This document shows, piece by piece, positions 37,233 through 45,940 of a stretch of 64,000 nt of DNA. The stretch is taken from contig JACRED010000020.1 in NCBI GenBank assembly GCA_016218415.1, positions 52,900-116,899 on the forward strand. The letters run 5' to 3'. Positions within the stretch are counted from its first letter, which is position 1. Every line of letters starts with the position of its first letter. The DNA is from Nitrosomonadales bacterium (lineage in GTDB: Bacteria; Pseudomonadota; Gammaproteobacteria; Burkholderiales; Gallionellaceae). The position numbers were made by a program, and so were the translations under genes. The notes beneath the pieces are model-generated. The model was not told the DNA's origin and searched no databases. It saw only the letters and a list, made by a program, of their open reading frames with translations.

Positions 37233-37754
37233 TTACAGCGATTGCATCTTCCCGCCCGGCATAGGCTTTCCGCTGTGCAACAACGGCATCGCGTCAAAAT
37301 ATTCCTGGCGCGTCACCTTGCCGTCCTTGTTGGCATCCACTTCCTTGAAGTACTGGAGCAACATCGGCATGTCCTTCGCTTCCTTGCGGTCCAGCCCGCC
37401 GCTGTGGTCGGCATCGGCCGCAGCGAATCGCTGGTCGAGGTGGGTGGTCCCGTTGCCGCTGGCCGCCGGTTGCTGCTGGGCGCCGTGCATTTCATCGGGA
37501 GTCAGTTTGCCGTCCTTGTTGGCGTCGATCTCCATGAAATGTTTGGCATTGTGCCGGGCGTAATAGGCATCGAATTCGGTTTTCGAGATCGCGCCGTCGC
37601 TGTCGGTATCGACAGCATTGAACATGATCCCCTCTTTGGAGCCAAGGGACTGGTTGTGCATAGGCGAATCGCATTTTTCACCGTCGGCATGCGCCAGCGT
37701 CGCGCCCAGCACCAGAACAGAGGCGGCAGCGAGGTAATTGATCGTTTTTTTCAT
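37233..37754 (-). CDS. Secreted EF-hand calcium-binding protein
   Basis: 173 residues. MKKTINYLAAASVLVLGATLA is a signal peptide ending at AHA. Four EF-hand loops follow: DTDSDGAISKTEF, DANKDGKLTPDEM, DADHSGGLDRKEA and DANKDGKVTRQEY. The acidic position 12 is kept in the first, second and fourth (F-E, M-E, Y-E patterns), so at least three sites should bind Ca2+. Located in the periplasm or outside; partner unknown. GAAAGGA lies upstream of ATG. Confidence 0.88.
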   Translation of the reverse strand: MKKTINYLAAASVLVLGATLAHADGEKCDSPMHNQSLGSKEGIMFNAVDTDSDGAISKTEFDAYYARHNAKHFMEIDANKDGKLTPDEMHGAQQQPAASGNGTTHLDQRFAAADADHSGGLDRKEAKDMPMLLQYFKEVDANKDGKVTRQEYFDAMPLLHSGKPMPGGKMQSL

Positions 37755-37936
37755 CGGGATATCCTTTCAAGAAATCTGGGTAATGTGTGTGGACCAGTCA
37801 AACTCTAACACGTTGACTGCCACATACGAAGCGGGGCAGTACAGCAAGAAGGGGCAAAGTGCAGATCCCCGTTTTGCACGGCGAGTAAGGCAGCGCGGAC
37901 AACAAAAGGTTCCAATCGGCAGGGCTGCATAATGTT

Positions 37937-38803
37937 TTATTGTCCAGCCAGCATCGCCGCGCGCGATTCCGGGGTTTCCAGACTGATGCGGCCGAGCTTT
38001 CCGCTGCGATACTCGGTCAGCAATATCATCGCGGCTTTTTCCATATCCGGTTCGCCGCCCTTGCCCTGCCGCAGGCAACCGCGCTTTTTTGCGATGGCCT
38101 CGACCACGCCTATGCCATCGATATGCTTTTCATCCACGCCGTAGCGCGCGGCAAGCAGGCCGGGATAGCGTGCGAGCAACTTGGCGGCGAGGTGTTCGGC
38201 GATCTCCTCGTCTATCGTCGCATTGCGCCCGATCGCGTGGATCGCGGCCAGCATGTAGCCGTCCTCGTCGTGGGCTATCTTCGGCCACATCAGGCCGGGC
38301 GAATCGGTCAGCGTCATGTGGTCGTTGAGGTTGTGGCACTGCTGCGACTTGGTCACCGCAGGTTCGTCGCCCACGTTGGCAACGCGGCGCTTGAGCAGCA
38401 TGTTCATCAGCGTGGACTTGCCGACGTTGGGGATGCCCATGATCATCATGCGTAGCGGCTTGTGCGTGCTGTTGCGATGCAGCGCCAGCGGCTGGCACAG
38501 CCTGGGCACTTTGGCGGCATCGCCGGCGCTCTTGCAGCTGAGCGCCACCGCCTTGACGCCATTCTGTTTGTTGTAGAAATCCAGCCATGCCTGCGTGACG
38601 GCAGGATCGGCGAGATCGGACTTGTTGAGTATCTTCAGGCAGGGGCGCTGGCGATGCTCGCGCAACTCCCTGATCATCGGATTGCTGCTCGCTTCCGGCA
38701 GGCGCGCATCCAGCACCTCGATGACGACATCGATGAACTCCATCGCCTCCGCGGCCTTGCGGCGCGCGGAGGTCATGTGACCGGGGAACCACTGTATGCT
38801 CAT
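37937..38803 (-). CDS. ylqF: Circularly permuted ribosome biogenesis GTPase (YlqF/RbgA)
   Basis: 288 residues from ATG 38803 (MSIQWFPGHMTSARR, the conserved start); a TTG at 38818 is unlikely. The GTPase motifs are permuted: G4 NKSD (about 62-65) precedes G1 GIPNVGKST (about 125-133) and G3 DSPG (about 172). RbgA acts late in 50S assembly. The gene diverges from a small transcription unit at 38870. Confidence 0.92.
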   Translation of the reverse strand: MSIQWFPGHMTSARRKAAEAMEFIDVVIEVLDARLPEASSNPMIRELREHRQRPCLKILNKSDLADPAVTQAWLDFYNKQNGVKAVALSCKSAGDAAKVPRLCQPLALHRNSTHKPLRMMIMGIPNVGKSTLMNMLLKRRVANVGDEPAVTKSQQCHNLNDHMTLTDSPGLMWPKIAHDEDGYMLAAIHAIGRNATIDEEIAEHLAAKLLARYPGLLAARYGVDEKHIDGIGVVEAIAKKRGCLRQGKGGEPDMEKAAMILLTEYRSGKLGRISLETPESRAAMLAGQ

Positions 38804-38869
38804 TATGTTGATGGACAACTAAATCAAAAGTGGATTTTACCCCGCGACGCTCGCGCGCAACGGATGAAT

Positions 38870-38899
38870 TTGACACCGCCGCTTTTATTGCCCGATAAT
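38870..38899 (+). promoter_or_regulatory. Strong sigma-70 promoter of a small transcription unit
   Basis: TTGACA (38870-38875) matches the -35 consensus fully; GATAAT (38894-38899) differs at one base; the spacer is 18. Transcription should start near 38906. Confidence 0.8.
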
Positions 38900-38905
38900 C
38901 CAAGT

Positions 38906-39022
38906 ATGAATTCCCTGCACACCCTCAAACATATTCGAGCCAACGCCCGCGTCAACCTGCGCGCGGTGTGGCTGCGCGCACATGGTTCGCGCAAGGTGTG
39001 GTCTGGAGAGTTAGCGATTTAG
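38906..39022 (+). CDS. Small 38-residue basic protein or sRNA body, unknown
   Basis: ATG at 38906 falls at the predicted transcription start, so the message would be leaderless. The 38 residues are rich in Arg, His and Trp (HIRANARVN, AVWLRAHGSRKVW). Codon third positions are mostly G or C, like real genes here. With promoter and terminator 175 bases apart the unit could equally be a small regulatory RNA. I recognise no homologue. Confidence 0.45.
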   Translation: MNSLHTLKHIRANARVNLRAVWLRAHGSRKVWSGELAI

Positions 39023-39044
39023 TCGATTGATTCAGGTAGTTTCC

Positions 39045-39080
39045 AAAAGGCCACAGAAACCCTCTGTGGCCTTTTTGTTT
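39045..39080 (+). terminator. Strong rho-independent terminator
   Basis: AAAAGGCCACAGA pairs perfectly over 13 bases with TCTGTGGCCTTTT around a five-base loop, followed by more T. It ends the small unit that starts near 38906 and lies before the EamA gene. Confidence 0.92.
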
Positions 39081-39084
39081 TTGT

Positions 39085-39115
39085 GCCGTTCCCCTTCGAC
39101 AGGCTCAGGGCGAAC
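39085..39115. repeat. TTCG-type dispersed repeat, single arm
   Basis: CCCTTCGACAGGCTCAGGGC with CGAACGG. Inverse copies occur at 44767-44822 and in part at 1070. Confidence 0.7.
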
Positions 39116-39147
39116 GGCGGCTTTGAATTTGAGCCCAGGAGAAAAAC

Positions 39148-40035
39148 ATGTCGCTTCCTGCCGCATTTGTTTCGGTCATCATGATCTGGTCCACCACGCC
39201 GCTGGCGATCAAGTGGAGCTCGTCCGGCGTCGCGCCGAGTTTCGCGGTGCTGTCGCGCATGGCCATCGGCACGCTGCTGTGCGGCGTGCTGCTGGTGCTG
39301 CTGCGCGAGCGCTTCCCGCTGCACCGCAGGGCGTGGCAGGCCTATCTGGTCAGCGGCGTGAGCATGTTCGGCGCGATGGCGCTCACTTACTGGTCGGCGC
39401 AATTCGTCAGCTCGGGCATGATCTCGGTGATGTTCGGCCTGTCGCCGCTGCTCACCAGCTTTGCCGCGATGTGGTGGCTCAAGGAAGAAGCGCTCACCCC
39501 GGCCAAGCTGGCCGGCATGCTGCTGGGCATCGCCGGATTGGCGCTGGTGTTCCAGGGCGGACTGGGACTGGGCGATGGCGCGCTGTTGGGTTTGGCCGCA
39601 CTGCTGATCGCGGTGACATCGCAATCGCTGGGGCTGGTGTGGCTCAAGAAAATCGGTGACGACAGCCCGCCGCTGGCAACCACGCTGGGCTCCTTGATTG
39701 TGGGATTGCCGCTATTCTTCATCGCGTGGTGGCTGGCCGACGGGCACCTGCCTGCCGCAATTCCCGAGCGTGCACTCGCCGCCACGCTGTATCTCGCGAC
39801 CTTCGGCTCGGTGCTGGGCTTCGTGCTGTATTACTACATGATCAAGCACATGGAAGCCGGCCACGTCGCCCTGATCGCGCTGATCACGCCGGTGATGGCC
39901 CTGCTGCTCGGCCATGGCCTGAACCACGAGGAAGTGCTGCTGCACGTGTGGTTAGGCACTGCGTTCATCCTGCTCGGGCTGTGCATGCACCGCTGGGGGG
40001 CGCAGTGGCTGGCGTATTTGCCGGTGAGACGATAG
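39148..40035 (+). CDS. EamA/DMT-family transporter
   Basis: 295 residues with ten predicted transmembrane helices in two EamA repeats (about 5-135 and 145-285). WSTTPLAIKWSSSGVAPSF and LTYWSAQFVSSGMISVMFGL in the first and FGSVLGFVLYYYMIKHMEAG in the second are typical. These proteins export or import small metabolites; substrate unknown. AGGAG lies seven bases before ATG. Confidence 0.85.
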   Translation: MSLPAAFVSVIMIWSTTPLAIKWSSSGVAPSFAVLSRMAIGTLLCGVLLVLLRERFPLHRRAWQAYLVSGVSMFGAMALTYWSAQFVSSGMISVMFGLSPLLTSFAAMWWLKEEALTPAKLAGMLLGIAGLALVFQGGLGLGDGALLGLAALLIAVTSQSLGLVWLKKIGDDSPPLATTLGSLIVGLPLFFIAWWLADGHLPAAIPERALAATLYLATFGSVLGFVLYYYMIKHMEAGHVALIALITPVMALLLGHGLNHEEVLLHVWLGTAFILLGLCMHRWGAQWLAYLPVRR

Positions 40036-40051
40036 CTGGGATTGAGATTTT

Positions 40052-40077
40052 GTAGGTCGGGTTGAAACCCGACCTAC
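40052..40077. repeat. Palindromic repeat that supplies the rsuA stop codon
   Basis: GTAGGTCGGGTT and AACCCGACCTAC are exact inverse copies. Read on the minus strand, the outer TAG (40074-40076) is the stop of rsuA. Confidence 0.85.
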
Positions 40078-40802
40078 GAAGGATTGCTCTCCGCTGTTAG
40101 CAGCGCCAACTGCGCCTTATCGAGATAACACCACTCGCCTTCGGCCAGGTTTAGCGACTCAAGCCTCAGCCCGCCGATCTGCGAGCGGTTCAGCGCGACG
40201 CAGTGGTTGCCTGCCGCCGCGAGCATGCGTTTGACCTGGTGGTATTTGCCCTGCTCCAGCACGATCTCGATCCGGTGACTTTCGATCATCCGGCAGGTCA
40301 CTGCCGCGAGCGGCGCGGGTTCATCGTGCAGCTTGACGCCGGACAGCAGCTGCGCGACCAGTTGCGGGGTGACCGGGTCATGGGTGGCGGCGACGTAGAC
40401 CTTGGGGACGTGATGCTTGGGCGAGGACTGCTGGTGGATGAACGGGCCGTCGTCGGACATCAGCAGCAGGCCGGTGGTGTCGTGGTCCAGCCGCCCCACC
40501 GGCTGCACGTCGCGGCGGATGAACTGTTCGGGCAGCAGCGTGTGCACGCCGGGGTGGTGGCTGGCCTTGCGCGAACACTCAAAATTGGCCGGCTTGTTCA
40601 GCGCGATGTAGATATGCTTGCGGTAAGTCCACACTTCATCGAACAGCGTGAATTCCAGCCCGTCGGTCTCGATCGCGGTGCGGGTGTCGGTAAACGGCAC
40701 GCCGTTGATGCTCACCTCGCCATCGGCGACCAGTTCGCTGCACCATTTGCGGGTGCCGAAGCCCTGCGATTGCAGGATGCGGTCCAAAGTCAGTTTGCTC
40801 AT
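40074..40802 (-). CDS. rsuA: 16S rRNA pseudouridine(516) synthase RsuA
   Basis: 242 residues. An N-terminal S4 domain (LDRILQSQGFGTRKWCSELV) and the catalytic motif GRLDHDTTGLLL (about 103-114, Asp nucleophile), then QGKYHQVKRMLAAAGN. Isomerises U516 of 16S rRNA. RsuA is favoured over RluB/E/F by the VGRLDxDTTGLLLM and RKASHHPGVHTLL features. The stop codon lies in a palindromic repeat. Confidence 0.85.
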   Translation of the reverse strand: MSKLTLDRILQSQGFGTRKWCSELVADGEVSINGVPFTDTRTAIETDGLEFTLFDEVWTYRKHIYIALNKPANFECSRKASHHPGVHTLLPEQFIRRDVQPVGRLDHDTTGLLLMSDDGPFIHQQSSPKHHVPKVYVAATHDPVTPQLVAQLLSGVKLHDEPAPLAAVTCRMIESHRIEIVLEQGKYHQVKRMLAAAGNHCVALNRSQIGGLRLESLNLAEGEWCYLDKAQLALLTAESNPS

Positions 40803-40867
40803 GCGCGGACTTTACCAGAAGGGGCGTGCGGTGGTCAGCCTGATGAATGCTTGCGCGTTGAAATGGT

Positions 40868-40933
40868 GCGGGCGATTCGTGAATCGCCCCTACGGAATTG
40901 TGATCGGGCGTCGGGGCAATTCACGAATTGCCC
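40868..40933. repeat. Two palindromic repeats upstream of the 2Fe-2S reductase gene
   Basis: GGGCGATTC-GT-GAATCGCCC (40870-40889, followed by CTAC) and GGGCAATTC-AC-GAATTGCCC (40914-40933). Same design as the GTAG/CTAC family. Confidence 0.8.
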
Positions 40934-40969
40934 TTTTACAAACCATGCGCGCGCCCATAAGATGCACCC

Positions 40970-42424
40970 ATGAGCCACTTCCTCCCCCTTTCGCGCGTCC
41001 TCAGGCTGGCTGGCATTTCGCGCCATGCCTTGCAGGAGATGGTACGTGCCGGCAAGCTGGACACATTCGACGGCATGGTCGAGTTGAATGAATTCCTGCG
41101 CGCGTTTCCCGATACATGCTGGGAGGACGACGGCGAGTACCGCCGCATCACCGAGATCAAGGAGAAGGCTTTCGGCAAACGGGTATTCGAGCGCGCACTG
41201 CCGGACAAGGAGGTGCTGGCGGCGCGGCTGTTCGAGCTGGGCAACGAGTATGCGGCCGCCAGGGCGCTGCTGATGCATTACAGCCAGGTGCTGTCCTGGC
41301 TGGACGAGAAGATCGACGAGATCGAGGAAGACAAGAGCGCGGAGACGCGGCATGCGCTGCATACCCTGCGTGCGTTCGTCGTGCGCCATCTGGCCGAGCT
41401 GCCACCCGATGCAGAAAAAATACAAAAATTGATTGCACAGGAAAGGATACTCAAAATCATGTCGGCTCATGTCACGCTCCATCCCAGCGGATTGGAATTT
41501 TCTGTCGAGGGCAGTGACACCTTGCTGGAGGCCGCGCTGCGCGCCGGTGTGTCGCTCAATTACGGATGCAGCAACGGCAATTGCGGCGACTGCAAGGCGC
41601 GGCTGGTTTCCGGCGAAATCAAAAAAATTCATGCGCACGACTATGTGCTGAGCCAGGCCGAAAAAGATAACGGTGTATTCCTGCTGTGTTCGTGCGCGGC
41701 GGTGAACGATGTGGTGATCGAAGCCAGTGTGGCTGGCGCGCGCGACATCCATGAGCAGCGGCTGGCGGCCAAGGTCAAGTCGGTGGAAGTGTTCAATTCG
41801 CAAGTGGCCTCGCTGCATCTGCTTGCGCCGCGCAGCCAGCGCCTGCGTTATCTTGCGGGGCAGTCGGTGCGGTTATCGGCGCAGGGCGTCAGCGGGCGTT
41901 ACGCCATCGCTTCCTGTCCGTGCGAGGAAAGACACATCGAGATCCAGATATCGCGCAATGCCGACGATGCATTCTCCGAATTGCTGTGGGGAGGTTTGAA
42001 GGCGCATGACAGCGTCGAGGTGCAGGGTCCCTACGGCGAGTTTGTGCTGGAGGATACCTCCACGCGCCCTGTCATTTTTGTCGCATTCGGCAAGGGTTTC
42101 TCCCCGATCAAAAGCCTGATCCAGCACGCCATGTCGCTGGATCAGGCGGAGTCGCTCGATTTGCATTGGCTGGCGGACGGGGCGGGGCACTATCAGAATA
42201 ACCTGTGCCGGGCCTGGGCCGATGCGCTGGACAATTTCAGTTACGTCCCGCACACGCAAGCGGCGGATGTGGAGTCCACGCTGGCCGGGATCGTCGGCGA
42301 TTATCCCGACCTGCATCGCTTCGATGTCTACGCGGCAGGCACGCCGGCGCAACTGCAAATCGCCAGGCTTCTGTTCCTCAGTTCGGGTCTGCCGGTGCAA
42401 CATTGGCATGCGGACGCGGATTGA
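40970..42424 (+). CDS. 2Fe-2S ferredoxin-FAD/NAD reductase with an N-terminal helical domain
   Basis: 484 residues. Residues 1-160 form a helical domain that starts HTH-like (LSRVLRLAGISRHALQEMV). A plant-type ferredoxin domain follows (about 164-250) with CSNGNCGDC and the fourth ligand in LLCSCA. Then a flavin domain (RYAIASCP in place of RxYS) and a pyridine-nucleotide domain with VIFVAFGKGFSPIKSL, where the usual Gly-Thr-Gly is Gly-Lys-Gly. Such reductases pass electrons from NAD(P)H through flavin to the iron-sulfur cluster; the partner is unknown. The altered nucleotide loop may change cofactor use. Two palindromes precede it. Confidence 0.75.
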   Translation: MSHFLPLSRVLRLAGISRHALQEMVRAGKLDTFDGMVELNEFLRAFPDTCWEDDGEYRRITEIKEKAFGKRVFERALPDKEVLAARLFELGNEYAAARALLMHYSQVLSWLDEKIDEIEEDKSAETRHALHTLRAFVVRHLAELPPDAEKIQKLIAQERILKIMSAHVTLHPSGLEFSVEGSDTLLEAALRAGVSLNYGCSNGNCGDCKARLVSGEIKKIHAHDYVLSQAEKDNGVFLLCSCAAVNDVVIEASVAGARDIHEQRLAAKVKSVEVFNSQVASLHLLAPRSQRLRYLAGQSVRLSAQGVSGRYAIASCPCEERHIEIQISRNADDAFSELLWGGLKAHDSVEVQGPYGEFVLEDTSTRPVIFVAFGKGFSPIKSLIQHAMSLDQAESLDLHWLADGAGHYQNNLCRAWADALDNFSYVPHTQAADVESTLAGIVGDYPDLHRFDVYAAGTPAQLQIARLLFLSSGLPVQHWHADAD

Positions 42425-42426
42425 GC

Positions 42427-42804
42427 CTATCCGGCAAATTCGCCATCCACATAGAACCATCGCCCGCCCTCGCGCACGAAGCGGCTGATCTCGTGCAGCC
42501 GCGCTGCGCGGCCGCCGGTCTTGTAGCGGGCGACGAATTCCACGGCCGCGCGATCCGCCGATTCCGGGATTTGTTTCCTGACCTCAAGCCCCAACCATTT
42601 TGTATGGTCCGTGGCGAGATCGAGCGCGGCAGGGCGGGTGCCGGCATGCCAGGTGGCGAGCAGGTAGTCTTCCAGCCTGAGCGCATAGGCGCTGTAGCGC
42701 GAACGCATCAGGGATATGGCGTCCGGTGCGGGAGTGCCGCCGTGATAGCGGCCGCAGCAGGTGGCGTAGTCCGCGCCGCCGCAGGGGCAAGGTTGGGCGA
42801 TCAT
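42427..42804 (-). CDS. ychJ: YchJ family SEC-C motif protein
   Basis: 125 residues from ATG 42804, which overlaps the yaeQ stop as ATGA; a longer frame to 42903 lies inside yaeQ. CPCGGADYATCCGRYH at residues 6-21 is the SEC-C zinc motif, and LMRSRYSAYAL with HEISRFVREGGRWFYVDG belongs to the YchJ NTF2-like domain. Role not established. Confidence 0.85.
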   Translation of the reverse strand: MIAQPCPCGGADYATCCGRYHGGTPAPDAISLMRSRYSAYALRLEDYLLATWHAGTRPAALDLATDHTKWLGLEVRKQIPESADRAAVEFVARYKTGGRAARLHEISRFVREGGRWFYVDGEFAG

Positions 42805-43358
42805 GCGTGTGCCGGGCGGAAATCGCCGTGCAATACTTCCGGCTCGATCTCTATCATGCCGGCATCGCTGGTCATCATGATGTGTCCTTCCTGTATCGTG
42901 CATTGCAGCTGCATCGTGCGGCTGGCCAGTGCCGCGAGCGCCAGCGTGGTCTCGCTGTTCAGCTTGAGCACGGTGAGCTTGTCCAGCTGTTGCAGTTTGC
43001 TGCGGTTCTCATTCCACCAGATGTCGGCAGGCCGCCCGTAGATGACCACCACGACCCGGCTGGCGCGGCCGCTGGCCTTGCGCAGGACGCGTTCGTCGGG
43101 CAGGCCGACCTCTATCCAGCGTTCGATCGCGCCGGTCAGGTCTTTTTGCCACAGGTCGGGCTCGTCGTCGCTGCTCAAGCCTTTGCCGAAGGTCAGCGCC
43201 TCGTCGGCATACAGCGCAAAAGCCAGCAGGCGCACCATCATGCGCTCGTCGGTCTCCGAGGGATGCCGCGCCAGCGTCAGCGCATGGTCTGCGTAATAGT
43301 GGCGGTCCATGTCTGCGATCTGCAGGGAGGCCTTGAAAACGGTTGCCTTGATAGCCAT
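42801..43358 (-). CDS. yaeQ: YaeQ family protein
   Basis: 185 residues. MAIKATVFKASLQIADMDRHYY at the start and GLPDERVLRKASGRA and VVVIYG in the middle are conserved in YaeQ, which has a PD-(D/E)xK nuclease-like fold. The cellular role is uncertain. Upstream of ychJ in the same operon; divergent from hemA. Confidence 0.9.
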   Translation of the reverse strand: MAIKATVFKASLQIADMDRHYYADHALTLARHPSETDERMMVRLLAFALYADEALTFGKGLSSDDEPDLWQKDLTGAIERWIEVGLPDERVLRKASGRASRVVVVIYGRPADIWWNENRSKLQQLDKLTVLKLNSETTLALAALASRTMQLQCTIQEGHIMMTSDAGMIEIEPEVLHGDFRPAHA

Positions 43359-43448
43359 AGGGTGTCGATTGGATAGTGTGTTTTGCAGCCGCGCATTCTA
43401 TGCGAGTTGACCAAGTCGGGGCGGATGGCATTGCGGCGCCGTTCCGAC

Positions 43449-43454
43449 TATAAT
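43449..43454 (+). promoter_or_regulatory. -10 box of the hemA promoter
   Basis: A perfect TATAAT, 42 bases before the hemA ATG. No good -35 lies at 16-18 bases; the best is a weak match, so an activator or an extended element may be needed. Confidence 0.5.
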
Positions 43455-43495
43455 CCGAGCCAACTTTTTGAACTCATTGTTCGATACACATCAAA

Positions 43496-44749
43496 ATGCA
43501 ACTGTACACTTTTGGCATCAACCATCAGACCGCGCCGCTTGCCGTGCGCGAACAGGTCGCGTTCAATGCGGACGGGATGGAGAACGCCCTGCGCGATCTC
43601 GTGGAAAACGGCGCGGTGAAAGAGGCGGCGATCCTGTCCACCTGCAACCGCATGGAGTTGTACTGCAACGCCGAGCATCCCGAGCATGCCATCGACTGGC
43701 TGGCCCAGTATCACCATCTGCCGCGCAAAGACATCGACCCTTACCTCTACCTGCTGCCGAACGAACAGGCGGTGAAGCATTCGTTCCGCGTCGCCAGCGG
43801 CCTGGATTCGATGGTGCTGGGCGAACCGCAGATCCTCGGGCAGATGAAGCAGGCGGTGCGCCAGGCCGAGCAGGCCGGCACGCTGGGGTTCCTGCTGCAC
43901 AAGCTGTTCCAGCGCACCTTCTCGGTCGCCAAGGACGTGCGCACCCAGACCGAGATCGGCGCGAATCTGGTCTCGATGGCCGCTGCCGCAGTCAAGCTCG
44001 CCGAACGCATCTTCCCTAGCATTGCCGAGCAGAACATACTGTTCATCGGCGCGGGAGAGATGATCGAGCTCAACGCGGTGCATTTCGCGGCGCGCACGCC
44101 CAAGCGCATCACCGTTGCCAACCGCACGCTGGAGCGCGCCCAGGTATTGGCGCGCCGCATCAACGGCCACGCGATCACGCTGACCGACCTGCCCGAGCAA
44201 TTGGCGCACCACGACATCATCGTCACCTGCACCGCCAGCCCGCTGCCGATACTCGGCAAGGGCATGGTGGAGCGCGCGCTCAAGGCGCGCAAACACCGCC
44301 CGATGTTCATCGTCGATCTGGCCGTGCCGCGCGACGTGGAAGAGGAAGTGGCCGAGCTGGACGACGTGTTCCTGTATTCCGTGGACGACATCGCCGAAGT
44401 GGTGAAAGAAGGCGTCGATGCCCGCCAGAGCGCGGTGAAGGAAGCAGAGGTCATCATCGATTCCAGCGTGTCCGATTTCCTGCACTGGATGGAATCGCGC
44501 GAAGTCGTGCCGACGATACGCGCGCTGCGCGACCATGCCGAGCGCAGCCGCCGCAACGAACTGGAAAAGGCCTTGCGCCTGTTGGCCAAAGGAGATAATC
44601 CCGAGAAGGTGCTGGAAGCCATGAGCAGTAGCCTGACCAATAAATTCCTGCATGCACCGACTCACGCGCTGAACCAGGTGCAGGGCAATGACCGCGAGAA
44701 ATTCCTCGACGTGATCCATCGGCTGTATCACCTGCACACTGAAGAATAA
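43496..44749 (+). CDS. hemA: Glutamyl-tRNA reductase HemA
   Basis: 417 residues. [13 protein letters not shown], the nucleophile Cys50 in [22 protein letters not shown] and the NADPH-binding [16 protein letters not shown]. It reduces glutamyl-tRNA to glutamate-1-semialdehyde, the committed step to haem; HemL uses the product. prfA follows, the common hemA-prfA-prmC order. Confidence 0.96.
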   Translation: MQLYTFGINHQTAPLAVREQVAFNADGMENALRDLVENGAVKEAAILSTCNRMELYCNAEHPEHAIDWLAQYHHLPRKDIDPYLYLLPNEQAVKHSFRVASGLDSMVLGEPQILGQMKQAVRQAEQAGTLGFLLHKLFQRTFSVAKDVRTQTEIGANLVSMAAAAVKLAERIFPSIAEQNILFIGAGEMIELNAVHFAARTPKRITVANRTLERAQVLARRINGHAITLTDLPEQLAHHDIIVTCTASPLPILGKGMVERALKARKHRPMFIVDLAVPRDVEEEVAELDDVFLYSVDDIAEVVKEGVDARQSAVKEAEVIIDSSVSDFLHWMESREVVPTIRALRDHAERSRRNELEKALRLLAKGDNPEKVLEAMSSSLTNKFLHAPTHALNQVQGNDREKFLDVIHRLYHLHTEE

Positions 44750-44766
44750 TTTCCGGTTCCGTTCGC

Positions 44767-44822
44767 CCTGAGCTTGTCGAAGGGCCGCTCATGGTTCGAC
44801 AAGCTCGCCACGAACGGCCTTT
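44767..44822. repeat. TTCG-type inverted repeat between hemA and prfA
   Basis: CGCCCTGAGCTTGTCGAAGG at the left and GGTTCGACAAGCTCGCCACG at the right form an imperfect hairpin with GTTCG/CGAAC ends. Related to copies at 1070 and 39085. Confidence 0.8.
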
Positions 44823-44854
44823 TGCACCCGACTCCGCATAATGGACAATTACGA

Positions 44855-45940
44855 ATGAACCCCAGTATCGCCGCCAAGCTCGCTCGATTGAGCGAGCGTC
44901 TGCTTGAAGTCAATCAGCTGCTGAGTACCGAAGAAGCCACCAAAAGCATGGACACGTTCCGCAAGCTGAACCGCGAGCGTGCCGAGCTGGATCCGGTGGT
45001 CGAGCTTTATCACGCCTACCAATCCTGCCAGGCCGACATCGACGCCGCGCGGGAGATGGCGGGCGACCCGGAAATGAAAGAGTTCGCCGATGCCGAGATC
45101 AAGCAGGGCGAAGCGCGCCTCGCCGAACTCAACAAGGAATTGCAGGTGCAACTGCTGCCCAAGGATCCCAATGACGAGCGTAGCGTGTTCCTCGAAGTGC
45201 GCGCGGGTACCGGCGGCGACGAGGCGGCATTGTTCGCGGGCGATCTGTTCCGCATGTATACACGCTTTGCCGAACGCAGGCGCTGGCAGGTCGAGATCAT
45301 TTCAGAGAGTCCGGGCGAGATGGGCGGCTACAAGGAGATCATCGCGCGCATCGTGGGCCACGGGGCCTACTCGGTGCTGAAGTTCGAGTCCGGCGCGCAC
45401 CGCGTGCAGCGCGTGCCCGCCACCGAGACGCAGGGCCGGGTGCACACCTCGGCCTGCACCGTGGCGATCATGCCGGAGGTGGATGAGGTCAACGATGTGG
45501 TGCTGAATTCCGCCGACCTGCGCATCGACACGTTCCGCGCCAGCGGTGCGGGCGGACAGCACATCAACAAGACCGATTCGGCGGTGCGCATCACCCATTT
45601 GCCGACCGGCGTGGTGGTCGAATGCCAGGACGGTCGCTCACAGCACCAGAACAAGGCGCAGGCGATGCGGGTGCTGGCAGCGCGCATCAAGGACGCGCAG
45701 GTGCGCGAACAGAACGCCGCCACTGCCGCGACGCGCAAGAGTCTGGTCGGCAGCGGCGACCGCTCCGAACGTATCCGCACTTACAATTACCCGCAGGGTC
45801 GGGTCACCGACCACCGCATCAACCTGACGCTGTACAAGATGGATGCGATCATGGACGGTGACATCGAAGAGCTCACCGGTGCGCTGATGGCCGAGCACCA
45901 GGCCGAACAACTTGCCGCAATGGCGGAAGATGTCATCTAG
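44855..45940 (+). CDS. prfA: Peptide chain release factor 1
   Basis: 361 residues from ATG 44855 ([16 protein letters not shown]); a frame extending upstream to 44774 passes through a repeat and is rejected. The codon-reading Pro-Ala-Thr in [10 protein letters not shown] and the catalytic GGQ in GAGGQHINK (about 231-239) define RF1, which ends translation at UAA and UAG. Its GGQ glutamine is the target of PrmC, encoded next. Confidence 0.97.
   Translation: MNPSIAAKLARLSERLLEVNQLLSTEEATKSMDTFRKLNRERAELDPVVELYHAYQSCQADIDAAREMAGDPEMKEFADAEIKQGEARLAELNKELQVQLLPKDPNDERSVFLEVRAGTGGDEAALFAGDLFRMYTRFAERRRWQVEIISESPGEMGGYKEIIARIVGHGAYSVLKFESGAHRVQRVPATETQGRVHTSACTVAIMPEVDEVNDVVLNSADLRIDTFRASGAGGQHINKTDSAVRITHLPTGVVVECQDGRSQHQNKAQAMRVLAARIKDAQVREQNAATAATRKSLVGSGDRSERIRTYNYPQGRVTDHRINLTLYKMDAIMDGDIEELTGALMAEHQAEQLAAMAEDVI

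Noticed and set aside
44774..44854. 27-residue N-terminal extension of PrfA
   Set aside because: It is encoded by a dispersed repeat and lies before the conserved start of RF1.
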